A stretch of DNA of 64,000 nt, taken from assembly GCF_900090045.1 (NCBI RefSeq), contig NC_041779.1:1187001-1251000 (forward strand), in the 5' to 3' direction. A program made the position numbers and the translations under genes. The stretch comes from Plasmodium malariae. Taxonomy: Eukaryota > Apicomplexa > Aconoidasida > Haemosporida > Plasmodiidae. Below the pieces are notes generated by a model. The model worked only from the letters and a program-made list of their open reading frames with translations. It searched no databases and had not been told where the DNA came from. Positions 51,656-60,366 of the stretch are shown here, piece by piece. Numbering within the stretch: position 1 is the stretch's first letter; each line of letters starts with the position of its first letter.

Positions 51656-51786
51656 TGCTCCTATTACAAGCTACTTTTTCAGTGGTTCCAAATGTAGATT
51701 TTGTCGTAAGAATTTTACGTCTGAGGGATTCAAACCTGCAACCCTTACTTCCAAAGTCAACAGCGTTAACCACCGCCTTAGTAACA
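51656..51786 (-). ncRNA. Structured ncRNA element, type A, copy 8
   Basis: A 131-nt element. 5' TGTTACTA pairs with 3' TAGGAGCA at seven of eight positions. Pairs 1 and 4 are both U-A here against C-G in copy 9, two compensatory changes. The B-box is GGTTTGAATCC. The 3' T run is interrupted by purines, so termination may be poor. Confidence 0.6.
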
Positions 51787-52262
51787 ACAAGAAAATAATA
51801 CTTTCATTGTGTTTATACTTATAATTTTTGTTTTGTTTTGTTTTATTTTATGCATGTATACTCATATTAAGGCAAAAAAAAAAAAAAAAATAATAATATA
51901 GCCACTTCATTATTTGGTGTACATATATAAAATTAAGTTAAATTAAAATGTATAATATTAAAAATTATTTTTTGAAAAATATGAATATTCATAAACACAA
52001 AATGCTTTATCTACAACTTTTATAAGATATTATGAACAGTAAATATATTTATGCATCAGATTTCCTGACCTGTGCATAATTATAATTTGTACTATGTCAC
52101 AATTTTTTTTTTTTCATAAAATTTATAAAAACATATACGATCAATTCATAATTTAACTGAAATGTAATATAAATTAAAAAACAGAGTAATTATTTATTAC
52201 ATATAAATAAATTTATAAGTTATTGAATATTTAAAAATATCAAAAAAAAAAAAAGTATGGTG

Positions 52263-52393
52263 CGCCCCTATCCCAAGCTGCTTTTTCAATGGATCCAAAT
52301 GTTAATTCGGTTGTAAGAGTTTTAAGCCCGAGGGATTCGAACCTGCGACCCTTATTTCCAAAATCAACACCCTTAGCCACTGTGCTAGGGACG
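52263..52393 (-). ncRNA. Structured ncRNA element, type A, copy 9 (well preserved)
   Basis: A 131-nt element with intact A-box TAGCACAGTGG and B-box GGTTCGAATCC. 5' CGTCCCTA pairs with 3' TAGGGGCG at all eight positions, one a wobble. The RNA-strand 3' end is GCGCACCATACTTTTTTTT. It is one of the two best type A copies and a good reference for a covariance model. Confidence 0.8.
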
Positions 52394-52851
52394 ACAAGAA
52401 ATTTATATTATTATTGTAATTATATTCATTTTTTTTTTTTTTTTTTTTAACCTATATGCTTGAGCATACAAAAAAAAAAAAAAAAAAAAAAAAAAAAAGC
52501 AATAATTATATGAACACATGCATACACTTAAAATACACAAATGTCAAAACGAATAAATTCAAAATATAAATATTCTTAAATAAAGACTGTTTAATGTAAC
52601 CACAATGTGAAAATTTATGAACAGTACATGCTCATATACTTCAATCGTCCTGACTCGTGCATAATTTTGCTGTAGTTTTTCTTTATTTATGTTATAATAT
52701 TTGCAAAGATATACATGGTTAATTCATTTTTAAATGGAATTTTATATAAATGATATGAATTTTATGGTATTTCCTAGTACTTTTGCTTATGATTAAATTC
52801 ATAAAACTTCGTGATATTTAAAAAGTAAAAAAAAAAAAAAAATGCTATTTA

Positions 52852-52982
52852 ACCTCCTACCACAATCTGCTTTTTCAGTTGATCCAAGTGTTAACTTTGT
52901 AGTAAGAGTTGTAAATCCAAAAGATTCGAACCCTGGATACTTAGTTCCAAAGTTAACATCCTTAGCTAATTGGCAAGAGATG
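52852..52982 (-). ncRNA. Structured ncRNA element, type A, copy 10
   Basis: A 131-nt element with B-box GGTTCGAATCT. The terminal stem is largely lost (CATCTCTT against TAGGAGGT) and the A-box is mutated. A poly-T run follows on the RNA strand after about 15 nt. Confidence 0.5.
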
Positions 52983-53049
52983 ACAAAGAAATAATATTGT
53001 CCTAGTAATTATATTCATAATTTTTTTTTTTTTTTTTTTGTATGTATAT

Positions 53050-55348
53050 ATGTAAACATATGTACCTTAAAAATAGGTTGTTGCACGAGTTATGTAAAAA
53101 GACATATATATTAAAATTAAAATGCCTACTATTCAAAATAAATGAACAAGAAATGTAAATTTTCAAAAATTATAGTATGGTTAAAATAAGAAGGGTTATA
53201 CGCATTTTTGTATCTCTTCTGTGTGATCATAATTAAAATTATTCTTATCTTCCATTTCTTAATTATTATCTTCGTTCATAAAAATTTATTTATTTTACTG
53301 TTGGGTTTTATGGCTAAAATGTGTCTATATATATGTATATTTGTGTAAGAATGCATATCTGCATATGTATACATACTAACGCAAATTTTATATGTTCTCG
53401 TTTTCCTGCATTAAATTTAAAATACATTTTTCAAGCGATAAATATTTATTTAACGCAAAAATAAAAAACGGACTCCCATTTGATGCTTTCCCTTTTTCAA
53501 TTATAAAAACATACATTTTATGAAATTTTTTTATATGAAAGTATACTAATTGTTAAAAATACATTTTATGTGTCTAAATAATATTTCTTTCATTTTTAAG
53601 TTTATGATCTGATGTTTGAATTTGTCTTCGTGTATATTACAACATATACCTCCTTTCCAACACATACACACACAAGGTCGCAAACACATATATAAACATT
53701 TACAAGATGCTAAAATGTGTTTCTAACAAAAATATGCTCTACTAATGCAAAAATCTTACATGTACATATAGTAAAGAACTAACTGTGTTTATGATTAAGC
53801 ATTTGGGATATTGTGTGTCATACTGTACATGATTTGATAAAAATCATCTTAGTCCATTCATTTGGGACTTAAAATTATTCAGCGTATATAAAACTGTTTA
53901 TTATATTAAGAGTTAATTAACAGTAACTTTCAAAATTGTTAATAATGTTGAAGGGGTGTATAATTTATAAAATATAAACTAATTTCTTGCATATAGCAAT
54001 AAAGTTATTTACATATTTTTTAGCCTTGCCTTTGTAAATAAAATTAAAATAAGTATCCAATTACACAGTGAAGAAAATAAATAAAAAAAAAAAAAAAAAG
54101 CTAACCTAACGAAAAATTTTCAAAAAAACATTATAAATACACATGCAAAAGAAGGAAATATTAGGACACTCATATCACGCCTTTTTAAACGATTAACTCC
54201 ACAACTTATGCTAATCATAATTTGAAAGATAAAGCGATGTTTGTACTTCAAATTATATGGCTAATTTTTTTTTTAAGCTGTACCTACTGGTACTTGGAAA
54301 AAGAATATAAAAGTGAAATATAATAAAATGAAATTAGAAATATAATAAAATAATAAAAATAAAAGTATATTTCTTAAAAAAATTGATTCCCTCATTAATA
54401 CGCATTTCTTAATAAAAATCGTTCAAACGTTCACACAGTGCAAAATTAAAAATTACGAGTATCAATGATTTTCAATAAAACAAGAAATAGTAAAGGCACA
54501 AAAATGATTATCAATGTAGATTGCTTACGAATGTCATACTGCTCCTTATTTTTTAAAAAGTCGAAACATGCAAAACATGTGCGTACACTTATATACATTT
54601 ATATATTTACACGTATATGTTTATGCACATATACATATACGTACGAATAACGCGAGTACATATTTTCACTTCCTTAAACGATGAAACGATTAAACGATAA
54701 AACGATAAAACGATTAAACGATAAAACGATAAAACGATTAAACGATTAAACGATTAAACGATTAAACGATTAAACGATAAAACGATATAACGATATAACG
54801 ATAAAACGATAAAACGATTAAACGATTAAACGATTAAACGATTAAACGATTAAACGATAAAACGATTAAACGATTAAACGATAAACCGATAAAACGACAA
54901 AACGACAAAAGGTACAATTTTTTGAAAAGAAACATGCTGACTTGTTCTACTCTATACTCTTAATTACATTTTAAAATGTAACAAAAAAATTAAGATATTA
55001 ATAAAAACAACTAAGTAATAATTTTTTTTTTTTTTTCAAAGGAGAAGAAAGAAATGTATATGTTCGCTCATAAGAGATTAAAAAATGCTTACACGATAAA
55101 CACGTTACAACATTGGCAAAAATATATTTCTTATGTTACCTATTTGTGTAATTAAAAACAAAATAAAAGGGAAAACGGTAAAAAGCATTCCCACGCATGT
55201 TTGCACATATATATATTTTTATATATATATACATGCACGTACCTATGCACACACGTGAAACAGGCGGAAATACGGAAGGATGTTAAATTGCAGGAAAGAA
55301 AATGTACCCGCTTGAAGTTCGATAAATGGGGAAACACGTAAATATAAT
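53050..55348. other. Region from the island to GatA
   Basis: No supportable gene. The right end should hold the GatA promoter and 5' UTR. At 54680-54905 there is a long 8-nt repeat. The short open frame at 54465-54650 has ordinary residues at its start but no family resemblance. Confidence 0.6.
54680..54908. repeat. 8-nt AAACGATT / AAACGATA minisatellite
   Basis: About 28 units of AAACGATT or AAACGATA, ending in AAACGACA, lie 440 nt upstream of the GatA start. Confidence 0.9.
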
Positions 55349-57451
55349 ATGCACAGACTACCCATAAATTTATTGTACATTTCCTTTTTATTTCTGAACA
55401 TTGACATATTTAACATTTTACAATCACTATGCTTAGTTAAAGATAGTGTAGCGTTCAGAGTAGCAAAAAATAATAATTTTTTGAAAAATGAAATACCCCA
55501 CTTTGTTAATTACAAGGGATGCAAAAGTGCATGTACCCTATCTTATATATTTTTGAAGGACAAACATATACATGCAGAAAAAGGGAGAAGAAAAAGAAAC
55601 TGTACACATATAATTACGTATAATAGTACTTATGGTTGTGCACATGATAGTACATATGATAGTACATATGATAGTACATATGATAGTATATATGATAGTA
55701 CGTACAATGAAAATAAGTATAGTGAGTTTAACAGCTCTCACATATATCAAATAAGAAGGAAAATATTATCATCCAAGCTTGACATAAAATATATCTTTGA
55801 AAAATATATAATTAAGAAAGTATTGCATGAAAATATTAACAAATATAACAGCTTTTCGTATATATATTCCACTGATGAAATATATGAACAGATCAGAAAA
55901 TTGTACAGAATTTATGAGCAGTGTGGAAATTTATCAAAACTACCAAAATTGTTTGGACTTCCAATCGTTTTAAAAGACAACATAATAACAAAAAATATAC
56001 CAACAACAGGAGGAAGTAAAATTCTATCAAAGTATATACCTTCTTACGATAGTACACTTGTAAAAAAATTGAAGAAAAATGGTGCAATCATAATAGGAAA
56101 AACACGTTTAGATGAATTTGCAATGGGATCCTGTACGGGCAAGGTAAAAAATCCATTTAATGAAAAATATTTATCATGTGGTGGTTCTTCTGGTGGATCA
56201 GCTAGCTGTATAGGATCAAAGATTATGAACTGTTCAGTAAATACAGACACAGGTGGATCCATTCGAACTCCATCATCTTTATGTGGATGTATTGGGTTAA
56301 AACCTACCTATGGAAGAATTAGTAGATATGGTGTTATACCATATAATGAAGAAACTGATGTAGTTGGGTTAATATGTAACAATGTGTATGATTGTAGTGT
56401 ATTGTTGGATGTTTTAAGTGGGAGGGACAAAAAGGATTTAACAACGTTAAAAATTAAAAAAATTAAAAAAAAAAAAAAAGAAAAAGAAGAAAAAGAAAAA
56501 GAAAAAGAAAAAAGAGAAATAAAAGAAATAAAAAATGTGAACAGTTTATTGAAAAAATATGAACTGTCAGAAAGATTTAAAAGTCAAAAACCATTAAAAA
56601 ATATGAAGTTTGGATACATATGTGAAGATATTTTAATGGACTGTTTTGTTGATAAAATTGTTTACATCAATTATAAAGAGGTTATGCGAAATATTGAACA
56701 TTTGGGAGGAACATTAATAAATACTAATATTTACAAATTAATTGATTACTGTTATATATATTATGTATATTCAATGATTATAGCGCATAGCAATATTTCA
56801 AGAATGAATGGAATAAATTATAATATGCATAATATAAATAATGAAACGAATTATATTAATAAAGTTAGGTCAAATATGATAAATGAAAATGTGTTAACAA
56901 GAATAATTGGTGGTTCTATTTTTTCCTCTCATTTTCAAAAAATAAATTTTCGTAATATATTTTTAATGGTAAAAAAAAATCTTACCAAAAAATTAAAAAT
57001 ACATTTTAAAAAAGTAAATTACATTTTGTTACCTTCCATTCCTAGAAGTAATAATATACGAGACGACATAGTAAACACGTGTGTATATGATGATATCATT
57101 TTAAAAGGAGGAAATATTGAACATAGTATACATAGTGGCAATGGTCATATAAATGATATACATGTAGATATGGAAAATTTATGGAAAAAGAATAAATACA
57201 ACAAGTACATGAAAGAAGTTTTCTCTATTGTGTCATCTATTACAGGCTTCCCAAGTATAGTCATACCAACAGGAACATTCACGAAAGATTTTAACGAACC
57301 GCAGTCCTTTCAGTTGATAACTTCAAACTTAAATGAAATAGGATTACTACGAGTTGCCTTAGCATACAAGGAAAAGCTCAACGTTAATAAAAAATTAATA
57401 GAGAATTTGAATAATTTGAATAATTTGAAAAACGTGCAAAACGGCGAGTAA
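55349..57451 (+). CDS. GatA: Glutamyl-tRNA(Gln) amidotransferase subunit A, apicoplast type
   Basis: GatA is the amidase subunit that releases ammonia from glutamine to convert Glu-tRNA(Gln) to Gln-tRNA(Gln) with GatB. In Plasmodium this pathway serves apicoplast translation. The single exon encodes 700 residues. The N-terminus MHRLPINLLYISFLFLNIDI is hydrophobic like a signal peptide and is followed by a Lys/Asn-rich, transit-like stretch, then YDST repeats near residues 98-118. The amidase signature is complete: Lys in LPIVLKDNI (about residue 210), the Ser-rich loop SCGGSSGGSASCIG (about 277) and the nucleophile region NTDTGGSIRTPSSLCGCIGL (about 300). The C-terminal part keeps SSITGFPSIVIPTGTF. 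Lys/Glu runs (about 368-395) and Asn-rich inserts explain the extra length against bacterial GatA (about 485). GatB is not in this window. Confidence 0.96.
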   Translation: MHRLPINLLYISFLFLNIDIFNILQSLCLVKDSVAFRVAKNNNFLKNEIPHFVNYKGCKSACTLSYIFLKDKHIHAEKGRRKRNCTHIITYNSTYGCAHDSTYDSTYDSTYDSIYDSTYNENKYSEFNSSHIYQIRRKILSSKLDIKYIFEKYIIKKVLHENINKYNSFSYIYSTDEIYEQIRKLYRIYEQCGNLSKLPKLFGLPIVLKDNIITKNIPTTGGSKILSKYIPSYDSTLVKKLKKNGAIIIGKTRLDEFAMGSCTGKVKNPFNEKYLSCGGSSGGSASCIGSKIMNCSVNTDTGGSIRTPSSLCGCIGLKPTYGRISRYGVIPYNEETDVVGLICNNVYDCSVLLDVLSGRDKKDLTTLKIKKIKKKKKEKEEKEKEKEKREIKEIKNVNSLLKKYELSERFKSQKPLKNMKFGYICEDILMDCFVDKIVYINYKEVMRNIEHLGGTLINTNIYKLIDYCYIYYVYSMIIAHSNISRMNGINYNMHNINNETNYINKVRSNMINENVLTRIIGGSIFSSHFQKINFRNIFLMVKKNLTKKLKIHFKKVNYILLPSIPRSNNIRDDIVNTCVYDDIILKGGNIEHSIHSGNGHINDIHVDMENLWKKNKYNKYMKEVFSIVSSITGFPSIVIPTGTFTKDFNEPQSFQLITSNLNEIGLLRVALAYKEKLNVNKKLIENLNNLNNLKNVQNGE

Positions 57452-57914
57452 TGAAGAGGATCACTCGAAGTAGGGTCACTGTCTACTCAAAGTAACATGC
57501 ACACAAAAAAAACAAAAAGTAAAATATAAACGTGTGTATGTATATATATATATGTATATATATATGTTTGTGTGTGTACATTAGTGTGCACACGGCTGAT
57601 GCTGCTTGAGTGGGGAAATTACGCAAAACTAAAACCTTTTATTTTGGAGGAAAAGTTATGGGAAAAAAAAAGAAATTTCAAAAAAATATACATACATGAA
57701 TATGCTGCTCTCGTTTAGTATCCACGTCATTTTGTGCTTTTATTTTTCCTACTCCTATATTCATATTTTTTTTTTTTTTTTTTCTGTTCTGTTTTGGCCA
57801 TGTATATGTGTTTCTATATAACCCAACAATGTATGTATAACGTCCAGCAGGCATTTGCACCTTTCTCGTTTCTTTTTTTTATTTTAAATAGAAATACATA
57901 ACAAAAAGAAAATA
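57452..57914. other. Convergent intergenic region between GatA and the PRKRIP1-like gene
   Basis: Contains both 3' UTRs, a (TATATATG) run near 57540-57568 and A/T tracts. I see no gene. Confidence 0.7.
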
Positions 57915-58637
57915 CTAAAACAGCTCATCCTCTTTAACAACAAGGAAATTGTTCAAATCAACAGGCGGGACACACAATTCGTTCTTATCATCTGTTTCCG
58001 TTTCTTTCTTTTTCCCTTTTAGCGTACTAGGATCTTCATTTGCAGTTGCGCCATCCTTATTAGGACTCCTATTATTGTTATTATCATATCTTTTTGAGAA
58101 TTGTATTTCTTCCTCATCCACTCCGCCATCCGCTGCACCATCCATCTCCTCATATACGTGCTGTTTATCCTTCCTTCTGCCACTACCTCTGTCTGTATCT
58201 GTGCATTTCTCTTCATTCTCATCACTGGAAGACATTTTTGCCTTTTTTTCATTTTTATTAATCTTTTTGTTAATTCTTAGTTGTTTTATCTTATTCTTTT
58301 TCATTAACCTTTTATTTTTTTTCTTTTGCCTTTTTTTTTCTATATATTCTATTTTCTCCCTTCTTTTACTCTGAAATATCTGATTGTCCGTATATTCTTT
58401 CCATTGTTTTTCAATTATTTCTAGTCTTTCATTTTCTTCATTCCTTTGTTTTCGGTAAAGATCAAAATAGTCACTACCTGCCCCTGCACTACTACCCCAC
58501 ACGTTTGGAATTTTTTCCACTTTTAATTTTGCCTTTGCCTTGTCTTTCTCATTTTCGTCCTCCTTTCTTTTGACAGGCATTTTTATTATTCGTCCATCTG
58601 ATAGCATAACTTCATCTTCTACTATTTTTATGTCCAT
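57915..58637 (-). CDS. PRKRIP1-like protein (DUF1168 family)
   Basis: In other eukaryotes PRKRIP1 is a nuclear, largely helical protein of the late spliceosome. I start the CDS at the ATG 58637 (MDIKIVEDEVMLSDGRIIKM), giving 240 residues. A longer upstream in-frame start would add a Leu/Phe-rich stretch from a T-rich leader and is not credible. The family core is KIPNVWGSSAGAGSDYFDLY followed by RKQRNEENERLEIIEKQWKE, matching the SSAGAGSxxFxxYRxxRRxE pattern. A long Lys/Arg-rich helix (KRREKIEYIEKKRQKKKNKR) follows, then an acidic, low-complexity C-terminus. No introns are needed. Confidence 0.9.
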   Translation of the reverse strand: MDIKIVEDEVMLSDGRIIKMPVKRKEDENEKDKAKAKLKVEKIPNVWGSSAGAGSDYFDLYRKQRNEENERLEIIEKQWKEYTDNQIFQSKRREKIEYIEKKRQKKKNKRLMKKNKIKQLRINKKINKNEKKAKMSSSDENEEKCTDTDRGSGRRKDKQHVYEEMDGAADGGVDEEEIQFSKRYDNNNNRSPNKDGATANEDPSTLKGKKKETETDDKNELCVPPVDLNNFLVVKEDELF

Positions 58638-58771
58638 CTTTTTGTAAAAATTAATACAACAAAAGGGGGGGCACAAGGACGGAAAAAAAAAAGAAAAAAA
58701 TAAGTTAGCGAATAATATAAAATAAAAAATAAGTACACGAATTATAAAAATCAATAAATAAGTAAACAAAT

Positions 58772-59036
58772 TATATAAAACAAAATTAAAGTAAACGAAT
58801 TATATACAACAAAATTAAAGTAAACGAATTATATAAAACAAAATTAAAGTAAACGAATTATATACAACAAAATTAAAGTAAACGAATTATATACAACAAA
58901 ATTAAAGTAAACGAATTATATACAACAAAATTAAAGTAAACGAATTATATACAACAAAATTAAAGTAAACGAATTATATACAACAAAATTAAAGTAAACG
59001 AATTATATACAACAAAATTAAAGTAAACGAATTATA
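58772..59036. repeat. 29-nt minisatellite upstream of the PRKRIP1-like gene
   Basis: About nine copies of a 29-nt unit (AAAATTAAAGTAAACGAATT then ATATACAAC), nearly identical, starting about 135 nt upstream of the start codon. It probably lies in the promoter or 5' UTR. Confidence 0.9.
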
Positions 59037-59825
59037 TAAAATAAAAAAAGGTAAACAAATTATATGATATAAAGGATCATCAAAACAGAGCATTAAGAAG
59101 TAAGCTACGTATGAGAAGGTACTTCTGAACCATTTACATACATGTTCGTTCATATTTATATGTGTTACATTCCCTCAGGTTATATGACATATTCATTTCC
59201 TTATTCTCTTAGGCATATATTGTGTCAAGGGTAGGTAGTAAGTTAATTACTTACTCCATCAAGCTGTTACCAATATGAGGTTATTCTTCTTATTATAGGA
59301 AGAAAAGTAATTGTTTCGCCATCTGTTCTTTGTTTTTTTTTTTAGAAAAAATTATGTTCAATTTTTTAAAAAAGGAATTCAATTAAATTAAGTATGGGGG
59401 TAGCGGTATACTAAAATGTTATTTACGTGCCCTTTTTCCCTCATTTTGTTTATTCGTTTATTCGTTTATGCTTTTATTTATACAAGCATTTATATATATG
59501 TATATTTATATTTATATTTATATTTATATCTATTCATTTATTGTTTTTTCTTTTTTACCTTTGCCCATTTTTATTATCCGAACAAGGGCATCAATTGGCA
59601 ATAAAATGAGCTATCGGAAAAAATGAGAGCAAAAACGTTTATGGTGTTAAATAGGAATATCTATACGCGAATATGCACGTTTTTGAAAAATAGTGAAGTC
59701 AAATAATTGAACAGTGAATCCGCTAAGCAGTTCAAGATAATTAAAAAAAAAATTTCTCCATTTTGACATTTTTTACATGAACAAACTAGCCATACAACAA
59801 TACATTAAAAAAAAAAAAAAAAGGA

Positions 59826-60026
59826 AAAATGGGAAAAATGGGAAAAATGGGAAAAATGGGAAAAATGGGAAAAATGGGAAAAATGGGAAAAATGGGAAAA
59901 ATGGGAAAAATGGGAAAAATGGAAAAAATGGAAAAAATGGAAAAATTGGAAAAAATGGAAAAAATGGAAAAATTGGAAAAAATGGAAAAATTGGAAAAAA
60001 TGGAAAAATTGGAAAAAATGGAAAAA
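59826..60026. repeat. 9-nt AAAAATGGG minisatellite grading to AAAAAATGG
   Basis: About eleven pure AAAAATGGG units are followed by about ten AAAAAATGG/AAAAATTGG units. All six frames stay open, which creates several false ORFs. Confidence 0.9.
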
Positions 60027-60366
60027 GTCCATGACACCTGCACAAATGTTAGGTGCCAAATAAGCAATTACATTGGTGTGCAAAAAAATAAAATGAAATA
60101 AAATAAAATGAATAATAAATTAAATAATTAATTAATTAAATTTGTATAAAGTAATACAAAAAGAACCATTGAATTCTCCTAGGACGCAATCAAAACAAAA
60201 CCAATGTACTCTTCTAAAAAAAGACGTAGTTCTCTTTTTTCATCCACATTGCCTTAAAAAGAAGAAAAAAAAAATATATGAAAAATAGTTACCTCGACAC
60301 ATAAACACGGACTAAAATTTCCTCATCTTTTAAGCGAAGTTAACATTGTGTTGAATTCTCACTATA

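Larger units (their letters stand above)
36300..54000. other. Gene-poor island carrying the structured ncRNA array
   Basis: About 18 kb without a convincing protein gene. Its composition differs from the flanks: fewer long (TA)n microsatellites and many degenerate copies of a roughly 600-bp unit. Each unit carries one 130-140-nt element (listed singly). The spacer between elements is itself repeated, for example the string ATTATGAACAGTAAATATTT followed by CTGACTTGTGCATAATT at 41.5, 42.7, 45.25, 47.5 (inverted), 52.05 and 52.65 kb. I recognise no remnants of pir, var, STP1 or other surface gene families. Confidence 0.75.
58638..60366. other. Intergenic region between the PRKRIP1-like and MCM genes
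   Basis: Holds the 5' flank of the PRKRIP1-like gene (with the 29-nt repeat at 58.77-59.04 kb) and the 3' flank of the MCM gene (with the AAAAATGGG repeat at 59.83-60.03 kb). Frames at 59.4 and 59.8-60.1 kb are repeat or T-tract translations. I see no CDS. Confidence 0.65.

Noticed and set aside
40530..52982. tRNA-derived SINE retroposons
   Set aside because: No 3' poly-A tail on the RNA strand, no visible target-site duplications, no partner reverse transcriptase, and regular tandem spacing with shared spacers points to tandem duplication.
59777..60101. Gly-Lys-Asn, Met-Gly-Lys and Phe-Pro repeat proteins in all frames
   Set aside because: All are translations of one AAAAATGGG minisatellite with no complex flanking sequence.
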